Of a stretch of 64,000 bases of DNA, positions 27,627 to 39,168 are shown piece after piece (the first letter of the stretch is position 1; each line of letters opens with the position of its first letter). The position numbers and the translations under genes were made by a program. The DNA comes from Ideonella sp. (GTDB lineage: Bacteria; Pseudomonadota; Gammaproteobacteria; Burkholderiales; Burkholderiaceae_C). Location: assembly GCA_015075165.1 (NCBI GenBank), contig JABTUY010000003.1:496001-560000 (forward strand). Reading direction: 5' to 3'. The notes beneath the pieces were generated by a model, which was not told the origin of the DNA, searched no databases, and saw only the letters and a list, made by a program, of their open reading frames with translations.

Positions 27627-27793
27627 CTACATCACGGCCGGCGCCACCCATAGCGGATCGTTGCGAGGCACCGGCGTGATCGTCTGGCGTTCGCCGAAGC
27701 CGGGCACGCCGTCGCGTGCCTCGGCGCCGAACGCCGCCATCGCACCGATGAGGCCCTGTACCCCGCGCGCCATGATCGCCTCATCGGTTCTCA
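27627..27793 (-). other. Out-of-frame candidate C-terminus of the E7 RTX protein
   Basis: Right after the E7 reading frame ends (VEN then R and stop at 27781), another frame on the same strand reads TDEAIMARGVQGLIGAMAAF and ends WVAPAVM at 27627. Many Burkholderiales RTX proteins end in a short LxQAMAxF-like helix followed by about 30 residues that form the type I secretion signal, and this stretch has that look. The RTX frame stops where a continuation such as VENLxLxG would be expected, which supports a one-base insertion or two-base deletion near 27790. This is inference from motif resemblance. Confidence 0.5.
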
Positions 27794-30700
27794 ACCTCCG
27801 TCGCCAGTGTGTAGGTGACGCTGCTCTGCACGAGATCGGTGCCCTCGCCGGCCAGCTCCGTGACCACGTCGCCCGCGTTGTCGACCACGTAGGTGTCGTC
27901 GCCCGCGGCGCCGGCGAGGGTGTCGGCACCGGTGCCGCCGTTGAGTACGTTGGCGGCGCTGTTGCCGGTGAGGGTGTTGACCAGGGAGTTGCCGGTGCCG
28001 TTGATCGTGGCACCGCCAACGAGAACCAGGTTCTCGACGTTGCTGGCCAGCGTGAGGGTGACTGCAGACTGCACAGTATCGGTACCCTGCCCTGACGATT
28101 CGGACACGACATCGCCTGCACTGTCGACGACAAAGGTGTCGTTGCCCACGCCACCGACCATCGTATCGTTGCCGGTGCCGCCGTCGATCACGTCGTCTCC
28201 ATCCACCCCGCGCAGGCTGTCGTTTCCGGCGAGTCCCATCAGGACATCGGCACCCGCTGTCCCCGTCAGCGTATCGGCGCCCGCGGTGCCATAGACCGTA
28301 CGCGCCATCGCGTCGATCTGGGTGAGGTTCCACTGGGTTCCGTCCTGAAACTGCACCGACTCCACCCCGACCATGACAAGACCATCGCTGTCGCCGGGCA
28401 TGTCCAGGCGATAGACCTGGCCCGACGCGTCCAGCCAGCCGAGCGACACGCGGACATCTGCCGGCGCGATACCCGGACCGAGGACCAGCGTGTCCGCTGC
28501 ACCGTCATCGCCCCAGAACGAATCACTGCCATCGCCAACGGCGTAGTCGAATCGGTCGTTGCCCGCACCGCCAACCAAGTCGTCATAGCCAGGGCCTCCG
28601 GCAAGGATGTCATCGCCGTCACCACCTTGCAGGTTGTCGTCGCCCACGCGCCCGAACAACGTGTCATTGCCAGCGCCGGCGAACACCCGGTCATCGCCTG
28701 TGAGGGCATCGATCACCTCGGCCGCATCGGTACCGTAGATGAGATCGTCGGCAGCCGTGATGGCCGGGGTCAATCTCGCCACGAGATCATCGCTGGTCCA
28801 GACCGTACCGTCGGCAAACTCCACCTGGTCGACCGGATGACCGATCTGTTGCTGCAAGGAATCGATCGCCACGAAGAAGCGGTCGATCTGAACCGTGTCG
28901 CCTGTCGAGATGGACGACAGAACCAACCCGAACGGCGACCTGGACACCTGCACGTCGCTCGATGCGACGTCGGCGCTGAACACCACGCGAGAGAGAAGGT
29001 TCGTGTTCCGATTGGCAACCCACTCGATTCGATCGTGGCCGAAGCCGGTTGCGAACGAGTAGGTCACCGAACCGCGCCCGCCCCGCAGCGTGTCGTTGCC
29101 AGCGCCGCCCACCAGCGTGTCGGCGTCCACGGTGAAGCCGGCGTCGTACCCCACCGCGTCGAGCAGGTCGTCGCCGGCCTCGCCCAGCAGGAGATCGGAG
29201 CCGGTGCCACCCTCGAGGGTATCGGCGCCGTCGGCGCCGGAGATCGTGTCGCCGACACCGTCGAGGCCGGCGATGTGATCGTCACCGGCGGTGCCCGCAA
29301 ACGCACGGGCCCAGACCTCGTCGGACGACCACGACGTGCCGTCGGCGAAGGCCACGCGGTCGATCCCGCGGCGGGCGGCGGTCCAGATGCTGACCGAGCC
29401 GCCTCCGGCGACCCGCAGATCCAGCGCGCCGAATGAACGATGTTCGACCGCCACATCGGCGGGCGCAATGGCATCGGTGAACCGGACCACAGCCTGCCCA
29501 GCACCGCTGACGGTGTCGTTGCCGTCGCCTCTAGCGTACTCCAGCGTCAGGAGACCACCGTTGCCGAGAATCGAATCCTCACCCTGGCCGCCGACCAGCG
29601 TGTCGTCGTCGTACGTGCCGTCGTGCAGCACGTCGTTGCCGCCCTCGCCCATCAGGCGGTCGACACCGTCGAGTGCGTAGATCGTGTCGTTGCCGTCTCC
29701 CCCTGCAAGGTTGTTTCGGCCGTTGGCATCGAACAGCACGTCGGCGCCGCTACTCGCCAGGTTGGCGGCATCGACGAGCGCCGAGATGTCCCGCTGCGTG
29801 CCATCCTGAAAGCGCACGGTGTCGGCACCACTCTGGTTGGCCAGGAAGCCTGCGGTATCGCGTTGCACGCCCACGATGGCCGCGTCGGGCGTGCCTGCAA
29901 TCACCAGCCCCAACGAGCCATACCACCCCTGCGGACCCGGGCCGCCCCCGCTCTGCCACTTCGGCACAACCGCCTCCGGCGTGATGCCGGCGCCAAAGAT
30001 CAGCGTGTTGCTTCTCCCGTCATTCGCTGCCAGCAGCGTGTCCTGGCCATCACCGAGCGCGAACTCGATCGTGTTCGCGCCGGCGCCGCTGTCCAGAAAG
30101 TCATTCCCCGTACCACCGCTGAGCGTGTCGTCGCCGGTGCCGCCGTATAAGCGGTCGTCGTCGCTCCCGCCGCCGAGGCGATCGTTGCCGCCGCGCCCGC
30201 TGAGCGTGTCACGACCGGCCCCGCCGTCGACGGTGTCGTCACTCGATTTGAGGGTGAGCGTGTCGTGGCCGGCGGTCGGCGCGGGCACCAATCCGCCCAG
30301 GAACTCAGCCGCCGAGAAGACGGAGCCGTCGGCGAATCGAATGGTCTCCACAGCACCGCGCAGGCCAGCGGCGGCACTGCCGCCGAGCACCATCCGCGCG
30401 GTGGCCGAGCCGTCGTTCCAGCGCACGACGAGATAGTCCTCATCTGGCCTGAAGTTGTGCGGCTCGACGCTGATCGTCACGGCATCGGCGTTGACGTCGA
30501 GCTGCAACGTGTCGCTGCCGTCGTCTTCGGACGACACCGCCTGATACGCACCCAAGTAGACGTACTGACCATCGCCGCTGCTGACCCGATAGACGTCATC
30601 GCCTTCGCCGCCCAGCAGCATGCCGCCGTCTGCGCCCGCACTGAGCACGTCATTGCCGGCCTCACCGTAGAGATTGTCGCCACCGGCGCCACCTTGCAGC

Positions 30701-33700
30701 GTATCGTTGCCCGCGCCACCCCACAGGCTGTCGTTGCCGGCGCCGCCGTCGATCGAGTCCGCCCCGCTGTAGCCGTGGATCACGTCCGCACCGGTGGTCG
30801 TCTGCAGCGTCTTGGCCAGCATCTGGGCGGCGCTCCACGTCGTGCCGTCGTAGAAGTGCACGGTCTCGATGCTCCTGTTCGGGTCGACCGCGCCATCGGG
30901 CGTGATCGCCCCCTCGATCCGTACCTCGACATTCCAACTCGCGAGCGACAGGCCGGTGCCGGTGTAGCGCACGGTGGTGTTCGAAGGCGTGACCAGCGAG
31001 TGCGAGAGCCGCAGCGTGTCGTTGCCACCACCATCGCTCAGAGTCCAAGTCTGCCTCTGGCCGCCACCGATCGATCCACCCCCCGATGCGATGTAGGTGT
31101 CGTTCGAAGTGGTCGATGTGTCGGTGGCCGTGCCGCTGATGTCCTTGTTGGCACCGATGCTGAACATGTAGCTGTCGTTGCCCTCGCCGCCCTCGCTGAC
31201 GTCGAATGCCCACTGCCAGCCTCCGATCAGCGTGTCGTTGCCCTCGCCACCGATCAGCGTGTTTGCGCCTTGGTACTCCTGCAGCACGTCGTCGCCGAGC
31301 CCACCGATCAAGGTGTCGTTGCCATCCCCGCCCTGAAGCGTATCGTTGCCAGCGAGGCCGTCGATGCTGTCGTTGCCCGCCAACGCGTCGTAGACATCGC
31401 CGATCGGCGTGAGCTGCCGCACATCGTCACCGTCCGTGGCGGCCGCCGGCGACGGTAAGATGCCGCGATCGACGATCTGCTGCCACCCGAGCGTGCTGCC
31501 GTCGGCCAGACGCACGGCATCGAAAGGCCAGTCGGCCGCCGCGATCGGTGCACCGCCGCCGTCGCCCGCGGTGAAGCGCAGGCCGTCACCCTGGTCGTTC
31601 AGCGCCAGCACGAAAGCGTTGCCACCGGTCTGGTAGAGGCGCAGCGCCGCCCCATCGACGCCCGCGTCGAGCTCGAGCACGTTCTGCGCCCCCGGTGAGG
31701 CCACGCCATCGCGCTGCACCGCGAGCACCTGATCCATGCCTTGCCCGGCCGAGGCCACGACAACTGCCCCGGCGGTGCTGCGCAGATCGATCACGTCGGC
31801 GCCGCGGCCGGCCGCCACCCGATTGCCGGCATGGTTCACGACGATCGTGTCGTTGCCGGCGCCGCCGAGCACGGTGCCTCCGTCGCGCGTGGACTGCGCG
31901 GTGATCTGGGTGGTCAGCCGCTCGTTGACCAGCTTCTGCAGCGTCGTCGATTCATTGCCCGCCACCACCGTGCGCACGCTCGTGGTCAACCCCTGGTCGA
32001 GCAGCACGCTCTGCTGCGCGCCCCACGTCAGCTCGACGTATCCGCCGGCCTTGTACGCCACTTGCAAATCACTCAGCGAAACGCCGTCGAGTTGCAGCGT
32101 GTCGGCGCCACTCGTCTCGTAGATGGTGTCGCGGTACAAGCCGCTGCTGGTCTCGCCGGCTGCAATGCGGTACGTGTCGTCGCCTGCGCCACCGTCGAGA
32201 TAGTCGGCGCCGGCGCCTCCATCGAGCACGTCATTGCCGATGCCGCCTTGCAGTTGATCGTCGCCCTCGTTGCCAATGAGCACGTCGTGGCCATCACCTG
32301 CACTCAGCAGATCGGTCGCGTCGCCACCGGCGAGCCAGTCGTCGCCCGCGTCGCCGAACAACTGATCCGTTTCGGCGCCACCGCTCAAGGTGTCGTCACC
32401 CGCGAAGCCGCGAAGGTAGTCGTCGCCCGCGCCACCATCGAGCGAATCGGCCCCTTGATCGGCCGCGGCCACGTCGTCGGCGTCGCCGAACAGTGAATCG
32501 GCGCCCGCGCCGCCGTACAGCGTGTCGGCACCGCCCTGACCCACCAGGTTGTCGTTGCCGTCTTCACCCTCGAGCCAGTCGTTGCCCTTCAGGGCGCCGT
32601 CGGTGTAGGTCTTGGCGTCGCCCCAGAGGTCGTCATCGCCTGCGCCGCCATAGAGCAGATCGTCGCCGCCTTCGCCTTGCGCAAAGTCGTTGCCGGCGCC
32701 GCCATCGATGAAGTCGTGCCCCTGCACGATCGGCCGGCCGGAGCTGTCGGTGCTCTGCCCGAAGTCGCCCGATAGCCGGTCATCACCATCGCCGCCGAGC
32801 ACGAAATCGTCATCGCCGCCGCCGGCGGCGGTGTCGTTGCCGATCTCGCCGTACAGCATGTCGTCGCCCATCAACCCCAGCAGATGGTCGTTGCCCGCGC
32901 CGCCGTACAGGATGTCGCCCGCGCCGCGGTCATCGGCGCGGTTGTAGCTGACCACCGGGTCGTACAGCCGATCGAACTCGTTGCCCGGCATGGACGCCAC
33001 GCTCCACGGCGCACCGCTGCCCGGCGCGTAGTCGTCATCGCCGTTGAGGTCGTCGTCACCGGCGCCGCCGACCAGCAGGTCCGACCCGCGCCCGCCCATC
33101 AGCACGTCGTGGCCGGCGCTGCCGACGATGGCATCGTCGCCGTCCTCGCCGCCGAGCCAGTCGCCCTTGACGCCGCTGGGCGTCTGCACGTTGCCTTGCG
33201 CGATCGCGCTGTCGATTTCGACCTCGCCGTCGCCGAAGATGCGGTCGTCGCCGGGTTCGCCCGCCGGCGGGCTGGTGACGACGATGACGCTGGCTTCGCC
33301 CAGCACGATGTCGCTGCCAGCACCGCCTTGCAGGATGTCGTTGCCGATGTAGCCGAGCACGGTGTCGTCGCCTTGGCCGCCGGCCAGGCTCACGTCGCGC
33401 ACGTACTCGCCCTCGAGCGGGCCCGCGCCGTCGGGGTCGTGGAAGGCGGTGAGCCGGTTGGGCTGCGCGTCGCCCGTGTCCACGTAGTTGGGCACGAGCG
33501 GGGCGATGCTGTCGTCCAGCGTGATGCCCAGCGCCCCGGGGCTCCAGTTGCGGATGGTGATGGTGTCGGCGCGGTTCGCGAACTCGATGTAGAGGTCTTT
33601 GCGGGTGGGGGTGATCTGCTGGACGGTGTAGGTGACGTCCTGTGTAGGGGTTTCGTACTTGCCGTTGGGCTGGCGCTTGCGGCAGGCCGGCGTCGTAGCC

Positions 33701-35431
33701 GGGCACGCGCAGGCTGCCTGGCCGTCGCTGTCGATGATGACGTCGTCGCCCCAGCCGGCGGTGTTGAAGAAGTAGGTGTCGCTGCCGGCGCCGCCGAGCA
33801 GGGTGTCGGCGCCAGTGCTGCCTTCGAGGAAGTCGTCGTCGGTGCCGCCGAGCAGGTGTCGTTGCCGCTGCCGCCGTCGAGGGTGTCGGCGCCGGCGTTG
33901 CCTTCGAGGTGGTCGGCGCCGGCGAGACCGGTGATGCTGTCGTTGCCGGCGGCGCCGTAGGGGTGGTCGGCGAAGGGTTTGGGGTTCCCTGGACCAAGTT
34001 CGCTGTGTCGTCCCCGAAGGCGATGAACTGAGGGCTGGTGACCTGCGACGTTCTGGCATACGCCAGCGTCTGCAGCAGCGGCTGCGTCTCGCCGGCGCGC
34101 GGCGTGCCGCCGTAGTACTGGAACTCGTGGCGCTTGCCCGCGGGGACGGTCGAATCGTAGACCTCCTGCCCGGTGACGATATCGCGCTGGTTCTGCAAAC
34201 CCACCGCTGCGACCAGCAGCGCGCGGTCTGCGATCCATTGGTCGCTGAACGTGAGCATGCCGGCATCGCGGTCGGCCTGCGGCATCGACTTGTCGGCTTC
34301 CCAGTCGAGGTAGGTCTGGCCCCAGACCGTGCGCAGCGTCGCATCCAGTGCGCCCTGGTTGCCGTCGGTGGCGGCCAGCACCACCGGGCTCAGCGTGATC
34401 AGGCTGGCCAGCGCGGCGAAGTCGTTGCGGGCTTTGGCGCCGAGGTCTGCTCTGCTGGGGTCGATGCGGACCTTGCCGGCGAACGTTGCAGCGCGTGTTT
34501 CGAGATCAGCCAAGTTCGCGTACAGGGCGTTGTGGTCTCCCACTGCGGTCGGGATCACAGCCGGGCCGAACAGCGTGCGACGTACGCCGTCGAGCAGCCG
34601 CTCGAGCGTGTCCGCGCCCTGGTTGCTCGCCATCTGGATCCATTGGTTCGCCGCGGCGGGGGTTGCCCCGGCGTCGAGCTTCTGCAGCGCGGCCTGCACC
34701 GCCAGCGAGTCCGTTAGCGTGACGATCGAGTGGTTGGAGATCGCGCTGCCGTTCTCGATGTTGAAGGTGTCGACGGATCCGACCATCTGCCCCAAGCCGG
34801 CGGTGACCGACAGACCATCGAGTGCGCGCGCGTTGAAGACCTTGCCGTTCGGAATGCTCGCATCGACGATGCCGAAGAACTCGAGCAGTTGCGTGCCGAT
34901 GTTGGTCACATTCACCGAGAGACCGGGCGCGTTGTACGTATAGGCCGCTCGCACCACCGCATCGTGCTCGGCGGCAAACGCCTGGGCCAGGAAGCCCCCC
35001 AGGCTGTGGCCGCTGACGGTCAGTTGTTCGTTGGCAGCGAGCTTGCCGGCACCGACAAGCCGCTGATAGAACGCCTCCAGCGACTGGTACTGAGCCATGC
35101 CCAAGGTCGTGCCCAGCAACGCGACATCGATCACATCGACAGCGAAGTCGATGCCCCAGTGGCTGGCTTCGGTGCCGCGGATGCCGAGCACCTTCTCACC
35201 GGTTGCGCCGCCGCTGGCATCGACGCGCTGGAACAGGACCGCCGAGAAGCCGTCGCCGATGTCGGCTTGGTCGAGAACGGACCATTGCTGGTCGAACCTT
35301 GCAGCCTGGCTCTCGGCCATGCCGGAAACTTGGTATCGCGGACTGTTGGCGCCACTGCCGAGTACCAAGCCTTGCGCGTAGCTTGCGAGCGCAGTCTCGG
35401 CATAGGTCAGGTAGTCGTTGATTGTCGGCAT
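27781..35431 (-). CDS. E7: full-length lipase-like RTX protein (about 2,550 residues, frameshifted in this sequence)
   Basis: The only long member of the array. Residues 1-320 are an alpha/beta hydrolase-like lipase domain with the nucleophile elbow SGHSLGGFLAQ near 140. A conserved anchor follows (KARNDFAALASLITLSPVVL, about 325-345), then WIADRALL, then RTX nonapeptides (GGxGxDxLx) across most of the remaining 2,000 residues. These are interrupted by FADGTxW blocks typical of haemolysin-type calcium-binding related domains. It should be exported by the neighbouring type I system. Compared with the E5 copy, bases are missing at about 33976, 33854 and 33719 (one each) and 33680 (five), so the lipase part and the RTX part lie in different frames. 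All four sites are in multi-copy sequence and may be consensus errors. ATG 35431 is one base after the I7 stop. Confidence 0.85.
32930..34472. repeat. RTX/anchor repeat copy R1 (in E7)
   Basis: The 3'-shared segment of the array: anchor, first RTX block and calcium-binding related domain. It is nearly identical to R3 (39292-40847) along its length and to parts of R2, R4 and R5, with scattered single-base indels. All copies are direct repeats on the minus strand, so recombination between them would join an upstream N-terminal module to the E7 tail. Confidence 0.85.
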
Positions 35432-36679
35432 GTCAGTCTCCTCTCTTGATGAATACGGCGTGAATCAGATCGCGTGGCAAGCCGAGGCGTTCTGGACAGG
35501 TGTTCGAGGTGAAGTGCCCCAAGACGATGAAATCGCCACCGGAGCGGCTGTACGAGACGCTTTCGCCAAGGACCTTGCCGTCCGACAGGCGAACCACCTC
35601 CCGCCGACTGCGGGACAGACGACCTTCACCGCGCATCGGGTCACCCCGCTTCAGATCAGTGATAACCCAGGTGATCCGATAGCTCGGACCGAGCCGTTGC
35701 TCCGGCGGTCGATTGGCCCAGCCCGGGAACGGCTCGCCGTTCTGATCAAACATCTCAGGCGGTAGCGTGACCTTCTCGTAGACCTTCACCCCAGCGTCCT
35801 TCTTGCAGAGCGCTTCCATCTGGCGATCGAGATCCCAGCGCTCGCAGCCAGCGAGGAGCCAAGAAATCACCAAGCCGCCGACCACGACACTCAGCCGGCG
35901 CATGCATCGCTCCACGCAATGGCAGCAAGGCCCGCCTGCGGACTTCTCCGCGCCCCGACGGAATCCCGTCGATGGCAGCCGATCACCGACTCAAGCCGCT
36001 TGAACTCATCGTTCGGGCGCCTACTTCCGCGCCAGGACACACGGCTCGACGAATGGCCGTCCTCGTCATCCAGCCGCCGAGCCAGTCGCCCTTGACACCG
36101 CTGGGCGTCTGCGTTGCCTTGCGCGATCGCGCTGTCGATTTCGACCTCGCCGTCGCCGAAGATGCGGTCGTCGCCGGGTTCGCCCGCCGGCGGGCTGGTG
36201 ACGACGATGACGCTGGCTTCGCCCAGCACGATGTCGCTGCCGGCACCGCCTTGCAGGATGTCGTTGCCGATGTAGCCGAGCACGGTGTCGTCGCCTTGGC
36301 CGCCGGCCAGGCTCACGTCGCGCACGTACTCGCCCTCGAGCGGGCCCGCGCCGTCGGGGTCGTGGAAGGCGGTGAGCCGGTTGGGCTGCGCGTCGCCCGT
36401 GTCCACGTAGTTGGGCACGAGCGGGCGATGCTGTCGTCCAGCGTGATGCCCAGCGCCCCGGGCTCCAGTTGCGGATGGTGATGGTGTCGGCGCGGTTCGC
36501 GAACTCGATGTAGAGGTCTTTGCGGGTGGGGTGATCTGCTGGACGGTGTAGGTGACGTCCTGTGTGGGGGTTTCGTACTTGCCGTTGGGCTGGCGCTTGC
36601 CTTGCGGCAGGCCGGCGTCGTAGCCGGGCACGCGCAGGCTGCCCTGGCCGTCGCTGTCGATGATGACGTCGTCGCCCCA
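34733..36679. repeat. Duplicated block D1 (E6 tail + I7 + E7 lipase N-half)
   Basis: Matches 42604-44556 at a constant offset of 7871 bases over most of its length. It covers the end of E6, the whole of I7 and about the first 233 residues of E7. Sequence is nearly identical except for about 190 bases inside the lipoprotein gene (about 35540-35730), which differ strongly, and a few one- or two-base indels near 36070, 36112, 36424, 36461 and 36528. Confidence 0.88.
35433..35903 (-). CDS. I7: outer-membrane-type lipoprotein, presumed immunity partner of E7
   Basis: A 156-residue lipoprotein. ATG 35903 gives MRRLSVVVGGLVISWLLAGC with lipobox LAGC and lipidated Cys20; residue +2 is Glu, not Asp, favouring outer-membrane sorting. 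The domain begins MEALCKKDAGVKVYEKVTLP and ends with GGDFIVLGHFTSNTCPERL, the two-cysteine pattern shared with the other small proteins here. GGAG lies six bases before this ATG; a GTG 12 bases upstream is less likely. The stop is followed after one base by the E7 ATG, whose GAGGAG ribosome-binding site lies in the last codons of I7. Immunity is inferred from position and envelope location. It overlaps the E6 3' end by 13 bases. Confidence 0.8.
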   Translation of the reverse strand: MRRLSVVVGGLVISWLLAGCERWDLDRQMEALCKKDAGVKVYEKVTLPPEMFDQNGEPFPGWANRPPEQRLGPSYRITWVITDLKRGDPMRGEGRLSRSRREVVRLSDGKVLGESVSYSRSGGDFIVLGHFTSNTCPERLGLPRDLIHAVFIKRGD

Positions 36680-38536
36680 GCCGGCGGTGTTGAAGAAGTA
36701 GGTGTCGCTGCCGGCGCCGCCGAGCAGGGTGTCGGCGCCGGTGCTGCCTTCGAGGAAGTCGTCGTCGGTGCCGCCGAGCAAGGTGTCGTTGCCGCTGCCG
36801 CCGTCGAGGGTGTCGGCGCCGGCGTTGCCTTCGAGGTGGTCGGCGCCGGCGAGACCGGTGAGGGTATCGGCACCGGCGCCGCCGTAGAGGCCGTCGTTCT
36901 GGTCGTTGCCGGCCAAGGGGTCCGCGCCGGACCCGCCGAACTTGACGTTGCGCCGCATGGCGGGCACCGGCGTGTTCGCGGTGTTGTCCATCTGGAACTG
37001 CAGGCCCTGGCCGACGTCGACGAAGTTGGTGCTGCTGGCCTGGCTGCGATCGACCACGATGCCGCTGACGCTGTTCTGCATGTTTCGGAGCGTCAGCCCT
37101 TGCAGCATCACAGCGCGGTCATCGATCCAGCGGCTTGTGAAGGTCTCCTTGCCCGCGTCGCGATCAGCCTGCGACATCGTCTTGTCGGCTTCCCAGTCGA
37201 GGTAGGTCTGGCCCCAGACCGTGCGCAGCGTCGCATCCAGTGCGCCCTGGTTGCCGTCGGTGGCGGCCAGCACGACCGGGCTCAGCGTGATCAGGCTGGC
37301 CAGCGCGGCGAAGTCGTTGCGGGCTTTGACGCCGAGGTTGCCGCTGCTGGGGTCGAGGCGGAGCTTGCCGGCGAGGTTCAGGAATGCATTGCGCACCTGG
37401 ACGTCGTAGAGCGCCTGGTACAAGGCCTCTCGCTCACCGTTTCCAACCGCCAGCAGCGCCTGGTTGATGTTCAGCACGCCTTCGATGCCGTCGATCAGTC
37501 TCTCGTAGCCCGCCGCTGTCCCCTGCGCGGCGCCGGCGAGGAGTGCCTTGTATTGCGCCGTGGTCAGTGTCAGATCGAGCCTGGACAGTAGGTCGAAGAC
37601 TGCCAATGAATCCGCCAGCGTCCTCATGCTGTGGTTTCGTGCGTCCTCCGGCAGAGGCTCATCGGACAACCACTGATCCTCGATCGCGATGTCCACCGCG
37701 ATGCCCGGCCGTGAGTGAAGGCCCGAGATGGCATTGAACGGTGCACCGCCGACGGAAGCCTCATCGGCGATCACGTTGAGGAAGGTGGCGCTGTTGGCAC
37801 CGGTCGGTACGGCGCCGCCAAGGGTTGCGAAGAACTGCTGGTTGGTTGCGTTGTTCTTGAACCCAGGCGTGTCGAAGCCGACGACTTGGCCCACAGATGA
37901 TCCGAACAGCGCGTTGAATGCCAGTGCAAGATGCCCGCCGAGGCTGTGCCCCACAACGTCGATCTTGTGGTCCGGGTCGGCAGCCAGCAGCGGTACGAGT
38001 TCGCCAGTGGCGGCAACGGAGGTCGCCGGTTCGAGGTAGTAGTGCGTCGCGACCACCTCGCCGTTCGGGCCAGCCAGCGATGTGTCGGCGTACAGGTACA
38101 CGGCGCCGGGTGTCGCGTTGGCCGGCGGCACCGACGATGACGTCGTGTAGCTCCTGAACGCGAACTGGCTGACCTGCCCACCGGCCGTGCTGACACGCTG
38201 CCACCAGTTGTACAGCGCGACGATCTGGTCGTACGCCGCCCCCTCGAACGCGATCTGCTTGTCCGTGACGGTCAGGTCGTGCCCAGGCAGCGTGCCGCGG
38301 ATGCCGAGGGTGAGGGCGCCTGCGGCGTCCTTGAAAACGGTTACGTCGAGGTCGGACGCGCTATCGTGAAGTGTTGGAAGAGCCACCGTATGGCGGCCAG
38401 CAAATGCCGTCGCCTGAAACGGGCTCATGCCCCTCCCACCGTCCTTAAGACGCTCCGTGTCCGGGACTCCTGCGAGAAGATCGAAGTAAGCGGCGTATGC
38501 AGCCTGCGCGAGGTTTTTCAGATCTTCGTTGGTCAT
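35891..38536 (-). CDS. E6: truncated lipase-like RTX protein
   Basis: An 881-residue frame. The lipase-like domain has GHSLGGHLALAF at about residue 193. The anchor KARNDFAALASLITLSPVVL is followed by the second variable segment (WIDDRAVMLQGLTLRNMQNS, shared with E2), then one RTX block and the calcium-binding related domain. It ends in a short non-RTX tail (DDEDGHSSSRVSWRG) identical to that of E3. It lacks the rest of the RTX region and any type I secretion signal seen in E7. Two patches are out of frame but self-compensating: three one-base deletions at about 36424-36528, and a two-base plus a one-base deletion at about 36112 and 36070. The ATG overlaps the I6 stop (ATGA). Confidence 0.83.
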   Translation of the reverse strand: MTNEDLKNLAQAAYAAYFDLLAGVPDTERLKDGGRGMSPFQATAFAGRHTVALPTLHDSASDLDVTVFKDAAGALTLGIRGTLPGHDLTVTDKQIAFEGAAYDQIVALYNWWQRVSTAGGQVSQFAFRSYTTSSSVPPANATPGAVYLYADTSLAGPNGEVVATHYYLEPATSVAATGELVPLLAADPDHKIDVVGHSLGGHLALAFNALFGSSVGQVVGFDTPGFKNNATNQQFFATLGGAVPTGANSATFLNVIADEASVGGAPFNAISGLHSRPGIAVDIAIEDQWLSDEPLPEDARNHSMRTLADSLAVFDLLSRLDLTLTTAQYKALLAGAAQGTAAGYERLIDGIEGVLNINQALLAVGNGEREALYQALYDVQVRNAFLNLAGKLRLDPSSGNLGVKARNDFAALASLITLSPVVLAATDGNQGALDATLRTVWGQTYLDWEADKTMSQADRDAGKETFTSRWIDDRAVMLQGLTLRNMQNSVSGIVVDRSQASSTNFVDVGQGLQFQMDNTANTPVPAMRRNVKFGGSGADPLAGNDQNDGLYGGAGADTLTGLAGADHLEGNAGADTLDGGSGNDTLLGGTDDDFLEGSTGADTLLGGAGSDTYFFNTAGWGDDVIIDSDGQGSLRVPGYDAGLPQGKRQPNGKYETPTQDVTYTVQQITPPAKTSTSSSRTAPTPSPSATGARGAGHHAGRQHRPLVPNYVDTGDAQPNRLTAFHDPDGAGPLEGEYVRDVSLAGGQGDDTVLGYIGNDILQGGAGSDIVLGEASVIVVTSPPAGEPGDDRIFGDGEVEIDSAIAQGNADAQRCQGRLARRLDDEDGHSSSRVSWRGSRRPNDEFKRLESVIGCHRRDSVGARRSPQAGLAAIAWSDACAG
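36073..37371. repeat. RTX/anchor repeat copy R2 (in E6)
   Basis: Shares the RTX block and the anchor with R1/R3. Its middle (about 36862-37160) differs from them and instead matches the E2 copy R5, so the copies are mosaics. Confidence 0.8.
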
Positions 38537-39168
38537 CGTTCGCCTTTCGGTTGGATGTCAATCAGGAATACTTGCCGAGACAGTTCATTTACATCAAGGT
38601 CAGCCGGACATCGGAAGCGCGATTCCGCATCGATCACTACAAAGTCACCGCCCACTCGTAGAAAGCTCGTGAGCGTGCCGAGCACTTTGTCATCGGCGGT
38701 TCTTACCAGGGAGACGTCGGTTCGCACGACTCTGGGGTCTTCCGCGCGGATCACGGTCAACGTGTCCCTGACCACAAACAGATCGCCTACCTTCGCGGCG
38801 AATGGCAATAGCGATCCTCCCGGGGCAGCGCCGAGTTGCACGGGAATGCGAATGTTTCCGTCCTTGTCGACGTAGCGTCGATCCTGAAGCAGCACGCGCT
38901 CAAACACCTGTACGCCTCCTTCCTTGGCACACAAGGCTTTCGCCTTGTCGTCCCAGTACTGACGCCGATGTTCGACGTAGAAGAACCATCCCGCCACCAA
39001 GACGGTCAGCACCACCGGGACCAACAGAAGCGTCTTGAGCAGCACCACGCCACGTGATCGGTTCTGTGAACTGCAACGCACGACGCGCTTGCTCAACACG
39101 ATGCCTCGTCGGTTGCCACGTGCCGGGTCGCCACGCTGCCGCCTTTCGCGCGCAGCAAGACCGATCAC
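38533..39168 (-). CDS. I6: membrane-anchored small protein, presumed immunity partner of E6
   Basis: A 211-residue protein. I place the start at GTG 39168: it overlaps the E5 stop (GTGA) and has AGGAGGG five bases upstream. A 30-residue basic N-terminus is followed by one transmembrane segment (TLLLVPVVLTVLVAGWFFYV), then a domain that begins KALCAKEGGVQVFERVLLQD and ends GGDFVVIDAESRFRCPADL. These match the LC...KVYE and late-Cys positions of I7, so the proteins are homologous though otherwise divergent. A later start near GVVLLKTLL is possible. The domain should be periplasmic. Its stop overlaps the E6 start. Confidence 0.78.
   Translation of the reverse strand: MIGLAARERRQRGDPARGNRRGIVLSKRVVRCSSQNRSRGVVLLKTLLLVPVVLTVLVAGWFFYVEHRRQYWDDKAKALCAKEGGVQVFERVLLQDRRYVDKDGNIRIPVQLGAAPGGSLLPFAAKVGDLFVVRDTLTVIRAEDPRVVRTDVSLVRTADDKVLGTLTSFLRVGGDFVVIDAESRFRCPADLDVNELSRQVFLIDIQPKGER

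Noticed and set aside
27781-34400. Possible CRISPR array or simple tandem repeat because of regular short repeats
   Set aside because: The periodicity is 27 bases and degenerate, encoding GGxGxDxLx nonapeptides in frame; there are no identical repeats with unique spacers and no cas genes.
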